From: Saprospiraceae bacterium
GTDB taxonomy: Bacteria; Bacteroidota; Bacteroidia; Chitinophagales; Saprospiraceae
DNA length: 64,000 nt
Reading direction: 5' to 3'
Assembly (NCBI GenBank): GCA_027488935.1
Contig: JAIYAP010000054.1
Location: 99,285 to 163,284 of the forward strand
Below are positions 1 to 7,457 of this stretch, one piece after another; position 1 is the first letter of the stretch, and each line of letters begins with the position of its first letter. The translations under genes were made by a program, and so were the position numbers. The notes below the pieces were generated by a model that was given only the letters and a program-made list of their open reading frames with translations, did no database searches and was not told the DNA's origin.

Positions 1-206
1 AGCCAATGGTGAACCTGGGAGTACGAGACGTTTTTCAAGCATCCGATGGTTGGACCATCCATTCAAAAGACCGAAAAGCGAGTGCACATTTTGAGCATTC
101 GATCGTTATACGGAAAAATCAGGCTGATATTCTCTCCGATCACAGTTATTTGTTAGCGGAGATAAAAAATAATCCTGAATTAAAGGAAGTTTCACCAAAA
201 AATTAG
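1..206 (+). CDS. map: Type I methionine aminopeptidase, C-terminal fragment
   Basis: The frame is open from the window edge (first full codon at base 3) to the TAG at 204-206. The visible residues PMVNLG, DGWT and SAHFEHS are the conserved C-terminal block of MetAP type I, which removes the initiator Met from nascent proteins and holds the last metal-binding Glu/His region. The gene is cut by the window start, so its 5' end and most metal ligands lie outside. Its place directly before infA is the usual one at the end of the spc operon in Bacteroidota, which supports the call. Confidence 0.88.
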   Translation, partial: PMVNLGVRDVFQASDGWTIHSKDRKASAHFEHSIVIRKNQADILSDHSYLLAEIKNNPELKEVSPKN

Positions 207-214
207 ACCTTTGC
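206..214 (+). promoter_or_regulatory. Possible -7 box (GACCTTTGC variant) before infA
   Basis: GACCTTTGC lies 26 nt upstream of the infA ATG. It differs from the Bacteroidota consensus TAnnTTTGC only in its first base. The same GAnnTTTG variant sits 19-28 nt before three other starts in this window (26953, 40427, 44469). No clear -33 TTTG was found at the right distance, so it may be only an internal operon promoter. Confidence 0.35.
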
Positions 215-239
215 AGCCCGAAATTCAGAAGGGCAAAAT

Positions 240-458
240 ATGTCTAAAGAAGATTTGATTAAACAGGACGGCGAAGTAGCCGAGGCGCTTTCTAACGCAA
301 ACTTTAAGGTTCGCCTAGAGAATGGTCACGTCATACTTGCCACAATTTCTGGTAAAATGCGGATGAATTACATTCGTATTCTGCCGGGAGATAAGGTGTC
401 GGTTGAAATGTCGCCATACGACTTAACGCGCGGACGCATTATCTATCGCTACAAATAA
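240..458 (+). CDS. infA: Translation initiation factor IF-1
   Basis: This 72-residue protein has the normal length and the S1-like OB fold of IF-1: residues [28 protein letters not shown] and the C-terminal [11 protein letters not shown] are diagnostic. IF-1 binds the A site of the 30S subunit with IF-2 and IF-3 during initiation. It lies between map and rpmJ, the standard order at the spc/alpha junction. There is no Shine-Dalgarno sequence before the ATG, as is normal in this phylum. Confidence 0.97.
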   Translation: MSKEDLIKQDGEVAEALSNANFKVRLENGHVILATISGKMRMNYIRILPGDKVSVEMSPYDLTRGRIIYRYK

Positions 459-526
459 TCAATTTGTGATTGTTCCTACTGGGGCAAAAGCAGTTTGTAA
501 ATTTTAAACGGACAACAACATCCATC

Positions 527-643
527 ATGAGAGTCAGACCGTCGATTAAAAAGCGTTCTGCTGATTGCAAAATAGTGCGCCGCAAAGGCAAGCTTTATGT
601 AATCAACAAGAAAAACCCAAAATTCAAACAACGTCAGGGATAA
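527..643 (+). CDS. rpmJ: 50S ribosomal protein L36, zinc-free form
   Basis: A 38-codon frame encodes [10 protein letters not shown]...NPKFKQRQG, the complete L36 from its usual start to the KQRQG end. The classic zinc ligands (Cys11, Cys14, Cys27, His32 in E. coli numbering) are largely replaced: only Cys14 remains, with Ser11, Asn27 and Lys32 in the other places. This matches the zinc-independent L36 type of Bacteroidota. It sits between infA and rpsM as expected. Confidence 0.95.
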   Translation: MRVRPSIKKRSADCKIVRRKGKLYVINKKNPKFKQRQG

Positions 644-734
644 TTTGATGTTGGGTTCGTTGTGGTATAATTAAGGCCAGAGGTCTGATTTTGCCAAAGC
701 GCACCGATAGATCAACATTTAAAAATACACAATA

Positions 735-1112
735 ATGGCACGTATTTCAGGTGTAGACTTACCCCGTAACAAGAGAGGGGTTATCGCGTTGACCTATATT
801 TATGGTATCGGCTCCTCTACCGCAAAGGTGGTGCTTGAGAAAGCAGGGGTAGACGAAAGTACCAAAGTTGAAAAATGGACGGATGACAACATCAAGACCA
901 TCTCTCGTATCATAGCGGATGAATTTAAGACAGAGGGTCAACTTCGGTCTGAGATTCAAATGAATATCAAACGTTTGATGGACATTGGTTGTTACCGTGG
1001 TTTGCGTCATCGTAAAGGATTGCCTTTACGTGGCCAGCGTACCCGTACGAATGCGCGTACCCGGAAGGGCAAGCGTAAGACGGTTGCAAACAAGAAGAAA
1101 GTAACTAAGTAA
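735..1112 (+). CDS. rpsM: 30S ribosomal protein S13
   Basis: The 125-residue product begins [20 protein letters not shown] and carries the S13 helix-two-turn-helix ([19 protein letters not shown]) and the basic tail [15 protein letters not shown] that reaches the P-site tRNA. Length and order (rpmJ-rpsM-rpsK-rpsD) are standard for the alpha operon. S13 forms the head of the 30S subunit and contacts the 50S through inter-subunit bridges. Confidence 0.98.
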   Translation: MARISGVDLPRNKRGVIALTYIYGIGSSTAKVVLEKAGVDESTKVEKWTDDNIKTISRIIADEFKTEGQLRSEIQMNIKRLMDIGCYRGLRHRKGLPLRGQRTRTNARTRKGKRKTVANKKKVTK

Positions 1113-1212
1113 TACTCATTGCGGGTTAGGTGCTATGTACAGGTGTCAGTAAACTGAAATCATCTGGGTACTGCATCATCACATCATCGAATCATCACAT
1201 CGACTATACACA

Positions 1213-1605
1213 ATGGCTAAAGGAGCTGCTAAAAAAGTTGTAAAGCGGAAGGTAAAAGTTACCCCGGAAGGAATCGTCTTCATTCAGGCGAGCTTCAACA
1301 ACATCATTATCTCTATCACCAATAAGCAGGGTGAAGTGGTTTCCTGGGCATCGGCCGGTAAGGCTGGTTTCCGTGGTTCTAAAAAGAATACACCATACGC
1401 TGCACAAATTGCTGCCAACGACTGCGCGAAAGTTGCGTTTGACGCGGGTATTCGTTCGGCTGAAGTTTTCGTTAAAGGCCCGGGATCTGGTCGTGAGGCG
1501 GCGATCCGCGCGATTGACCAATCAGGCATTAAAGTGTTGGTTATCAACGACGTTACGCCGATGCCACACAACGGATGTCGCCCGCCTAAACGTCGTCGCG
1601 TTTAA
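1213..1605 (+). CDS. rpsK: 30S ribosomal protein S11
   Basis: The 130-residue protein shows the S11 signature: [20 protein letters not shown], the glycine-rich [17 protein letters not shown] and the C-terminal [18 protein letters not shown]. It lies on the 30S platform near the mRNA exit. The roughly 100-nt gap after rpsM contains repeated ATCATCACATC-like words but no obvious terminator, so the genes are probably co-transcribed. Confidence 0.98.
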   Translation: MAKGAAKKVVKRKVKVTPEGIVFIQASFNNIIISITNKQGEVVSWASAGKAGFRGSKKNTPYAAQIAANDCAKVAFDAGIRSAEVFVKGPGSGREAAIRAIDQSGIKVLVINDVTPMPHNGCRPPKRRRV

Positions 1606-1676
1606 GCATTCCACACGACTGTTTACCACAACAGCGTTATTATACACATTGACCACAATCAATACATTCACATAGA

Positions 1677-2291
1677 ATGGCTCGTTATACAGGACCTACC
1701 ACAAAAAAGTCGCGTGCATTTGGCGAATCTCTCTTCGGATTAGATAAATCCTTTGAACGTCGCAAATACCCGCCAGGACAACACGGACAATCGCGCAAGA
1801 AGAAAGCTGCATCGAACTACTCGGTTCAGTTGACTGAAAAGCAGAAAGCAAAGTACACTTATGGTATTTTGGAGCGCCAGTTCCGCCGTACTTTCCATGA
1901 GGCTACTCGTCGTCATGGTGTTACCGGTGAGTTATTGCTTCAATTGTTGGAAGCACGGCTTGACAATACGGTTTTCCGTCTTGGCATTTCTCCAACCCGT
2001 CGCGGTGCGCGTCAGTTGGTAGGCCACCGTCACGTAACGGTAAATGGAAATGTAGTAAACATTCCTTCCTACTCCCTGAAACCAGGTGATGTAGTTGCTG
2101 TACGTGGCAAATCGAAAGGACTCGAGATCGTTACGACGCATGTTGGTGCAAAAACCAACAATGTACGCCAGTTTAGTTGGCTGGAATGGAACCCTGATAA
2201 AATGCAGGGTGTGTTTCTCGCTTATCCGCTGCGTGATCAGATCCCAGAAAAGATCAACGAACAGTTGATCGTCGAATTGTACTCAAAATAA
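1677..2291 (+). CDS. rpsD: 30S ribosomal protein S4
   Basis: The 204-residue protein starts [20 protein letters not shown] and contains the S4 RNA-binding domain from about residue 93 ([20 protein letters not shown], then [19 protein letters not shown]), ending in ELYSK. S4 nucleates 30S assembly on 16S rRNA and in many bacteria represses its own operon. It is followed by a hairpin before rpoA that could separate expression of the two genes. Confidence 0.98.
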   Translation: MARYTGPTTKKSRAFGESLFGLDKSFERRKYPPGQHGQSRKKKAASNYSVQLTEKQKAKYTYGILERQFRRTFHEATRRHGVTGELLLQLLEARLDNTVFRLGISPTRRGARQLVGHRHVTVNGNVVNIPSYSLKPGDVVAVRGKSKGLEIVTTHVGAKTNNVRQFSWLEWNPDKMQGVFLAYPLRDQIPEKINEQLIVELYSK

Positions 2292-2307
2292 GAGCAAAAT
2301 AACGAAA

Positions 2308-2340
2308 GGTTGGCGGTCGGTAACGGTCGCCAACCATTTT
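2308..2340 (+). terminator. Hairpin between rpsD and rpoA, possible attenuator
   Basis: GGTTGGCG (2308-2315) pairs perfectly with CGCCAACC (2328-2335) across a 12-nt loop and is followed by ATTTT. The U-run is short, so it is more likely a partial terminator or processing site than a full stop of the operon. Confidence 0.5.
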
Positions 2341-2431
2341 CGCGTTTAAACGTTGTTAATCGTTATTACTGCTTTCGGCCCCAAAATCACATTTCTTTTT
2401 CCCACCCTTTATAATTCGGAGCGTTCCACAT

Positions 2432-3430
2432 ATGAGTATTCTCAATTTCCAGAAGCCTGACAAAATTTTGATGCAAAAAGCAACAGATTTTGAGGGCACC
2501 TTTGAATTTAAGCCATTGGAACCGGGATTTGGCCAAACTGTTGGCAATTCTCTTCGTCGGGTTCTGCTTTCTTCCTTAGAAGGTTTTGCGATTAGCGCAG
2601 TTCGGATTGGAGGTGTTGACCACGAGTTTGCCACCATCCGGGGCGTTGTGGAAGACGTAGTAGATATTGTACTGAACCTCAAACAAGTACGGATTAAGCA
2701 AGTTATTCAAGACGAAAAAAATCCGCAGGAAAAAATTTACCTGACCATTAGTGGTCGTGAAGAATTCCGTGCAGGTCAGATTGAAGAATTTACCAATGTT
2801 TTCCGGATCATGAACCATGATCTGCTTATTTGCCGTATGGAACCAGCGGTAACTTTGGAGTTGGAATTGACCATCACCAAAGGACGTGGTTACCAGCCTG
2901 CAGAAGATGGCGCACCTAAAGATGCTGCAATTGGTGTTATTCCAATTGATGCGATCTATACGCCGATCAAAAATGTTTCCTACCGTGTAGAAAACACCCG
3001 TGTTGGTCAACGCACGGACTATGAAAAACTGACCATCGATGTAAAAACAGATGGTACGATTCATCCAGAGGAAGCAATTCGCGAAGCAAGCCGCATCCTG
3101 ATTCAGCATCTGATGCTGATTACGGATGATAATATTACTTTCGATACACCAGCAAGCCGCGAAGAGAACGTTGTTGATGAACATATCTTGCATATGCGCA
3201 AGTTGCTCAAAACCTCCCTCGAAGACCTGGATCTGAGTGTGCGTGCCTACAACTGTCTCAAAGCAGCTAAAATCAATACTTTGGCTGAGTTGGTACGTTA
3301 CGACACCCACGAATTACTCAAATTCCGCAATTTCGGTAAAAAATCGCTGGTTGAGATCGAAGAGTTGCTGCAAGACAAGGGCCTGACATTCGGCATGGAC
3401 TTGGCTAAGTACAAGTTAGAAGAAGATTAA
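2432..3430 (+). CDS. rpoA: DNA-directed RNA polymerase subunit alpha
   Basis: The 332-residue alpha subunit has its N-terminal dimerisation domain (ATDFEGTFEFKPLEPGFGQT, LRRVLLSSLEG) and a C-terminal domain from about residue 255 with LDLSVRAYNCLKAAKINTL and LLKFRNFGKKSLVEIEELL, the DNA- and activator-contacting CTD. Alpha dimerises to seed core RNA polymerase assembly. Position between rpsD and rplQ is canonical. Confidence 0.98.
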   Translation: MSILNFQKPDKILMQKATDFEGTFEFKPLEPGFGQTVGNSLRRVLLSSLEGFAISAVRIGGVDHEFATIRGVVEDVVDIVLNLKQVRIKQVIQDEKNPQEKIYLTISGREEFRAGQIEEFTNVFRIMNHDLLICRMEPAVTLELELTITKGRGYQPAEDGAPKDAAIGVIPIDAIYTPIKNVSYRVENTRVGQRTDYEKLTIDVKTDGTIHPEEAIREASRILIQHLMLITDDNITFDTPASREENVVDEHILHMRKLLKTSLEDLDLSVRAYNCLKAAKINTLAELVRYDTHELLKFRNFGKKSLVEIEELLQDKGLTFGMDLAKYKLEED

Positions 3431-3516
3431 TTCACCATTTTTTCACAAAGTGTGGTAACCGTTTGAGCGTGTAAAACTGCCCCGGTGCCGCCACCTAAAA
3501 ATAGGTTTATACCGTT

Positions 3517-4131
3517 ATGAGACACGGAGATAAAATTAACAACCTTGGTCGGACAGCATCGCACCGTCGTGCTATGTTGGCGAACATGACCAATTCGCTG
3601 ATTGAACACAAGCGCATTACAACGACCCTCGCAAAAGCAAAAGCATTGCGTCGTTATGTAGAACCGCTCATCACAAAATCAAAAGACAATACTACGCACT
3701 CTCGCCGTGTTGTGTTCAGTTACCTGCAGAATAAAGAAGCAGTTACCGAACTTTTTAGCACAATTGCCACCAAAATTGGCGATCGTCCAGGCGGTTACCT
3801 CCGCGTAATCAAATTGGGCTTCCGTCGTGGTGACGGTGCTGAAACTGCGATGATTGAGTTTGTTGACTTCAATGATATCTACAACCCGAACGCAAGCAAA
3901 ACGAAAACTGCGAAACGTACGCGTCGTGGTGGCAAAAAAGGTGCAAGCGGTGTTGCTGAAACAGAAGAAACCAGTGTAGTGGATGAAGTTGCTGTAGCGG
4001 CTGAAGAAACTGTTGCGGTGGAAGAAGTGGAAGAAACAACTCCTGTTGTAGAAGATGTTGCTGAAATCGTTGCAGATGAGGTAGCACCTACAGTTGAAAC
4101 AGAGGAAAAGAAAGAAGACGAAGCGGCTTAA
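3517..4131 (+). CDS. rplQ: 50S ribosomal protein L17 with long acidic C-terminal tail
   Basis: Residues 1 to about 120 are a normal L17 ([20 protein letters not shown], then [18 protein letters not shown] and a [17 protein letters not shown] block), which lies near the peptide exit tunnel. After a Lys/Arg-rich stretch near 130-145 the chain continues for some 60 residues of almost only Glu, Val, Ala, Asp and Thr. The total of 204 residues compares with about 120-160 usually. The tail is in frame without any break, so it looks genuine. It is the last gene of the operon, followed by a strong terminator. Confidence 0.97.
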   Translation: MRHGDKINNLGRTASHRRAMLANMTNSLIEHKRITTTLAKAKALRRYVEPLITKSKDNTTHSRRVVFSYLQNKEAVTELFSTIATKIGDRPGGYLRVIKLGFRRGDGAETAMIEFVDFNDIYNPNASKTKTAKRTRRGGKKGASGVAETEETSVVDEVAVAAEETVAVEEVEETTPVVEDVAEIVADEVAPTVETEEKKEDEAA

Positions 4132-4152
4132 TTAAGCCTTAATACAATACCG

Positions 4153-4190
4153 AAACAGGCGATGCACCTTATGGGAGCATCGCCTGTTTT
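4153..4190 (+). terminator. Rho-independent terminator after rplQ
   Basis: Perfect 13-bp arms, AAACAGGCGATGC (4153-4165) and its complement (4177-4189), enclose an 11-nt loop and run into TTTT. It ends the ribosomal operon and lies between two convergent genes, so it may also serve the minus-strand DUF4340 gene. Confidence 0.85.
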
Positions 4191-4213
4191 ATTTATTGTT
4201 CAAAACATGCGCG

Positions 4214-5242
4214 TTAATTGCGTATTCCTCGCCTCCGGTTATCGCCCGCCTCAAAGAAAAACGAATAGCCCCTGAAAACAGGCCCAAATACCTGATGTTG
4301 GGTTAGCATAAATAATGCCCCATCGTTGAGGTCTGTAAAGTAGCGCACAATGAACGTTTGCCCTGTAACTGGGTCTTGGTCTACTTCCACAGGCCAGAAC
4401 CGTGCTTTAGTTTCTACTCCTTCTTTGTTTTTGACCGTAATGATCACAAAGGGAACCAAGGCTCGTACAGAATCGCGCACTTGGTTTTTGTTTTCAAAAC
4501 CTTCTGAAATAAGGCTTTCGAATTGTAACAAATAGGCTTCCGGTACGCCTTTCCGCTGCGGGCCTTTTAAGATGGGTGTCGTAGAATAGAACGGCGTAAC
4601 CTCGTAGGTAAGCGGCTTTGTCTTATTAATTTTAAAAGACTGGCTCTTTTGTTGGGGGTATTCGACCACAACCGATTCTATTTCTTCGGGTTTTTCAGAA
4701 AAAACGGCTCGGTCGCGCCAGTTATCATCGCCTAGCATGTATCGAACGCGCAACTGACCAATAAAGCCCGGTACTTGGACTACGTATGGATTTTCAGATT
4801 TATCCATAATCATATAGGTACCCCGTTCATCGGCCGTAACATCGCCTACATAATAGCATTTGATCTGTTTTCCATCCTCATCATAGAGTTCTACTTTGAT
4901 TCCTTCCGATGCGATTGACTTAATCAAACTAGGTTTAGCCGCTTCCGTGGGGGCATATTGTACCCGAACTTGCGCGATTGTTTCCAAAAGTGTTTGGATC
5001 GCAGTTGGTCGGACACGAAACTGGCCATTATAGCGCCACTGATTTTTTTCTTTTACCAGCGTAGCCGTTTGGCCTTTGCGATCGGCAATGAATATTTTGT
5101 GAATTTGGGCGGTTTCTGGAACGCCAAAATCCATATCCCAGGAAACATCCACGCTGGTTTTCTGATTTTTTTGGGTAAGTACATACCAGGCCGCGATACC
5201 AAGTAAGGCAAACAAGGCCGCTAAGAGCAGGGTTCTTTTCAT
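4214..5242 (-). CDS. DUF4340 domain-containing membrane-anchored protein
   Basis: The 342-residue protein starts with one hydrophobic segment (about residues 4-22, LLLAALFALLGIAAWYVL) that would anchor or export it, followed by a beta-rich region typical of DUF4340: IHKIFIADRKGQTATLVK, NQWRYNGQFRVRPTAIQ and the block YVGDVTADERGTYMIM. In other bacteria this family often accompanies gliding or ABC-export genes, but nothing here shows a substrate, and no such partner is adjacent. It is convergent with rplQ and co-directional with the downstream-facing protease gene. Function is unknown; the family call is by pattern. Confidence 0.75.
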   Translation of the reverse strand: MKRTLLLAALFALLGIAAWYVLTQKNQKTSVDVSWDMDFGVPETAQIHKIFIADRKGQTATLVKEKNQWRYNGQFRVRPTAIQTLLETIAQVRVQYAPTEAAKPSLIKSIASEGIKVELYDEDGKQIKCYYVGDVTADERGTYMIMDKSENPYVVQVPGFIGQLRVRYMLGDDNWRDRAVFSEKPEEIESVVVEYPQQKSQSFKINKTKPLTYEVTPFYSTTPILKGPQRKGVPEAYLLQFESLISEGFENKNQVRDSVRALVPFVIITVKNKEGVETKARFWPVEVDQDPVTGQTFIVRYFTDLNDGALFMLTQHQVFGPVFRGYSFFFEAGDNRRRGIRN

Positions 5243-5371
5243 AAAAATTTGAAATTGAAAGGTTCAACGCGCAAAAATTAGACAGCAGTAAGGGCGCATT
5301 GGGTAGGTGTGGATTATGCGTTGCAAAAGAACGCAAGATTTAGCAAAATGTACAAAAGCCCTGCCTAAATT

Positions 5372-5404
5372 TAAAAAGTCTGCCCAGCATTGCGCTGGAC
5401 AGAC
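5372..5404 (-). terminator. Terminator after the DegS/HtrA-type protease gene
   Basis: On the minus strand GTCTGTCCAGC pairs with GCTGGGCAGAC (one G-U pair) around a 5-nt loop and is followed by TTTTTAAATTT. It lies just downstream of the protease stop codon. Confidence 0.8.
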
Positions 5405-5458
5405 ACATCAAAACAAAACGAAAAACCAACTTTATCTTAGGGTTTTACCCTTTATATC

Positions 5459-6601
5459 TTAGTTATCCGAGCGCTTTTTAAGCCGGACGGATGCTTCTTT
5501 TTCTTCTCCACTTCGATTGTAAACCACGGTAATAGTTTCGCCTACTTTAGAACGACCGATGTACTCTCGAAGTTCGGGGGTACCTGTCACGATTTTGCCA
5601 TTTATTTTAGTGATAATATCCTTTTCGCGCAAACCAGCCACTGCGGCAGAGCCTTGCGGGTCGAGTTTTACCAATGCTACCCCTGGGGTAAAATCGATTT
5701 GAAGTGCGTCTGCTACTTCGGTATCCATGGTTGCGATATCAGCCCCGAGGTATGGACGCTTGTATTCGCCATACGTGATGAGGTCATCACAAATGCGTTT
5801 AACGAGGTTTACCGGGATTGCAAACGAGTATCCGGCAAATGTTCCGGTTGGTGTAGCAATCGCTGAATTAATGCCGATTAATTTACCGTTAACATCAACG
5901 AGGGCACCGCCAGAGTTGCCTGGATTGACGGCTGCATCGGTTTGGATGAACGATTCGATGGCACGGCCACCTTTGATAATTTTGATATCGCGGCCTTTTG
6001 CGCTAATGATTCCTGCGGTAACGGTAGAAGTAAGGTCGAACGGATTTCCTACAGCGAGTGCCCACTCTCCTACTTTTACGTCGTCCGAGTTGCCAATTTC
6101 GATGGCTGGCAAGTTATTTGCGTCAATTTTGATGACGGCCATATCCGAATTTGGATCGGTACCAACGATGCGTGCTTTGAATTCGCGGTTGTCGTGCAGG
6201 GTAACGATAAATTCGTCGGCAAAATCAACCACGTGGTTATTGGTTACGATGTACCCATCGGAGGTATAAATTACGCCGGAGCCAGTACCCGAACGCGGCT
6301 GGGCATAATCTTCATAAGAGTCCCCAAAAAAGTAGCGGAAAGGATTGTACTCCTGGCGTTGGCGTTGTGCTGCAGTTTCCTTGCTTTCTGAGGCTTTTAT
6401 GTGCACTACAGCAGGCATTGAACGATCGGCGGCCTTCGTAAAATCGAAGGGTGCCGGGGTGTCTCCAAAATTCACTTGTTTGGAGGAAGGCGCTGGAACA
6501 AACGCTGATACCTTTGATGAATTGTCCAGCATTTTAGAAGCACCGACGGTTACCAGACCTCCTACGGCGCCAGCAATAAGCATTGACCAGAATTTATTCA
6601 T
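5459..6601 (-). CDS. Trypsin-like serine protease, DegS/HtrA family, one PDZ domain
   Basis: From the chosen ATG at 6601 the product is 380 residues: an N-terminal membrane or signal segment (about 5-24), a trypsin-like domain with catalytic His123 (TNNHVV), Asp153 (NSDMAV) and Ser230 (NPGNSGGAL), and a single PDZ domain (about 283-375). One PDZ makes it DegS-like in build, whereas DegP/DegQ have two. Such proteases act in the periplasm on misfolded or signalling proteins. A longer frame reaches 6877, but it would run into the divergent gene, and the -7 box at 6652-6659 lies 51 nt before this ATG, so the shorter start is preferred. Confidence 0.92.
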   Translation of the reverse strand: MNKFWSMLIAGAVGGLVTVGASKMLDNSSKVSAFVPAPSSKQVNFGDTPAPFDFTKAADRSMPAVVHIKASESKETAAQRQRQEYNPFRYFFGDSYEDYAQPRSGTGSGVIYTSDGYIVTNNHVVDFADEFIVTLHDNREFKARIVGTDPNSDMAVIKIDANNLPAIEIGNSDDVKVGEWALAVGNPFDLTSTVTAGIISAKGRDIKIIKGGRAIESFIQTDAAVNPGNSGGALVDVNGKLIGINSAIATPTGTFAGYSFAIPVNLVKRICDDLITYGEYKRPYLGADIATMDTEVADALQIDFTPGVALVKLDPQGSAAVAGLREKDIITKINGKIVTGTPELREYIGRSKVGETITVVYNRSGEEKEASVRLKKRSDN

Positions 6602-6651
6602 TGTTTGACAATTAGTTTGGCTTAAAATAATCTTAACTTTGTTTGAGCAAG

Positions 6652-6659
6652 CAAATTTA
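6652..6659 (-). promoter_or_regulatory. -7 box TAAATTTG for the protease gene
   Basis: TAAATTTGC on the minus strand matches TAnnTTTGC exactly and lies about 50 nt upstream of the ATG at 6601. No clear -33 TTTG was seen at the usual spacing. Confidence 0.5.
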
Positions 6660-6787
6660 AAACGATGTTTGCTTCTGTTTGCTGCCAGAAAAGGGTACTT
6701 TAACGAAGTATTAACCAATAAGTTAAGGCTACCACGTTCTGTTTTTTTTAATTCAAAACAATCTTCATAACGTACAAATTGCTGACG

Positions 6788-6795
6788 TATGTTTG
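6788..6795 (+). promoter_or_regulatory. -7 box TATGTTTG for the HD-domain gene
   Basis: TATGTTTGC fits the consensus TAnnTTTGC. Transcription would begin near 6801, downstream of the first possible ATG at 6789, so the next in-frame ATG at 6849 is the better start. Confidence 0.5.
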
Positions 6796-6848
6796 CCCCG
6801 ACCAATGCGCACCGACCAACAACCATAATCGACCGACGAACGCTGCCC

Positions 6849-7442
6849 ATGAAGCGCATGCTCGACGAGCCCAACATGCTGGAGGCCTATTTGCAACCTG
6901 AAACTGCATTAGAATCTCACTGGTTTACCTTGCCGGAGTATCGGCATGGATTACTGTGGGGTGAGCCGCGCTTTGGCCATCCGGAGGGTCAAGTTGCCTT
7001 GCATGTACGAGAAGTACTGGACAATATTGACCGGATACCTGGATTATCGGGCGCAATGCGTACACAATTGCGTCAAATAGCCCTAGTACACGATACCTTT
7101 AAATATGCAGAGGATCGGTCTCGGCCACGCGACTGGTCAAAGCATCATGGACTAATTGCACGCCGCTTTTTAGAACAATATACGGACGATCGTGCCGTAT
7201 TGGATGTTACAGAAACGCATGATGATGCATTTTATGCCTGGTTGGTCGCGCGGCAGGACAATGTGTTGCCCGGAAAACGCGAGCGTACGCTGGAACATTT
7301 ATATGAAAAGGTGGGTTATTGTATGCAGTTGTATTACACCTTTTTCAAGTGCGACACGCTTACAGGAGACAAGACCCTTGCTCCAATGAAATGGTTTGAA
7401 AAGAGTGTTCCGCACATTACCCTTTTTCAGTTTGTAGATTAA
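6849..7442 (+). CDS. HD-domain protein, probable metal-dependent phosphohydrolase
   Basis: The 197-residue product (start 6849; a longer version from 6789 is possible) has His52, the doublet His81-Asp82 in ALVHDTFKY, His99/His100 and His124-Asp125 spaced as in HD-domain phosphohydrolases, which bind one or two divalent metals and hydrolyse phosphate esters, often of nucleotides. The substrate cannot be read from the sequence. It ends 15 nt before metG and may be co-transcribed with it. No membrane segment or signal peptide is visible, so it should be cytoplasmic. Confidence 0.7.
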   Translation: MKRMLDEPNMLEAYLQPETALESHWFTLPEYRHGLLWGEPRFGHPEGQVALHVREVLDNIDRIPGLSGAMRTQLRQIALVHDTFKYAEDRSRPRDWSKHHGLIARRFLEQYTDDRAVLDVTETHDDAFYAWLVARQDNVLPGKRERTLEHLYEKVGYCMQLYYTFFKCDTLTGDKTLAPMKWFEKSVPHITLFQFVD

Positions 7443-7457
7443 AAGCATTCCAGTTAC

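Noticed and set aside
1113..1212. ATCATCACATC-like direct repeats between rpsM and rpsK
   Set aside because: Short, imperfect and of low complexity; no hairpin, and the operon clearly continues through them.
2576..3310. Long open frame on the minus strand opposite rpoA
   Set aside because: It is the antisense shadow of a highly conserved gene; its translation has no domain pattern and no start or promoter signal.
6602..6877. N-terminal extension of the DegS/HtrA-type protease
   Set aside because: It has no signal or family similarity, overlaps the divergent gene's promoter and contains the protease gene's own -7 box; the ATG at 6601 begins a proper membrane signal.
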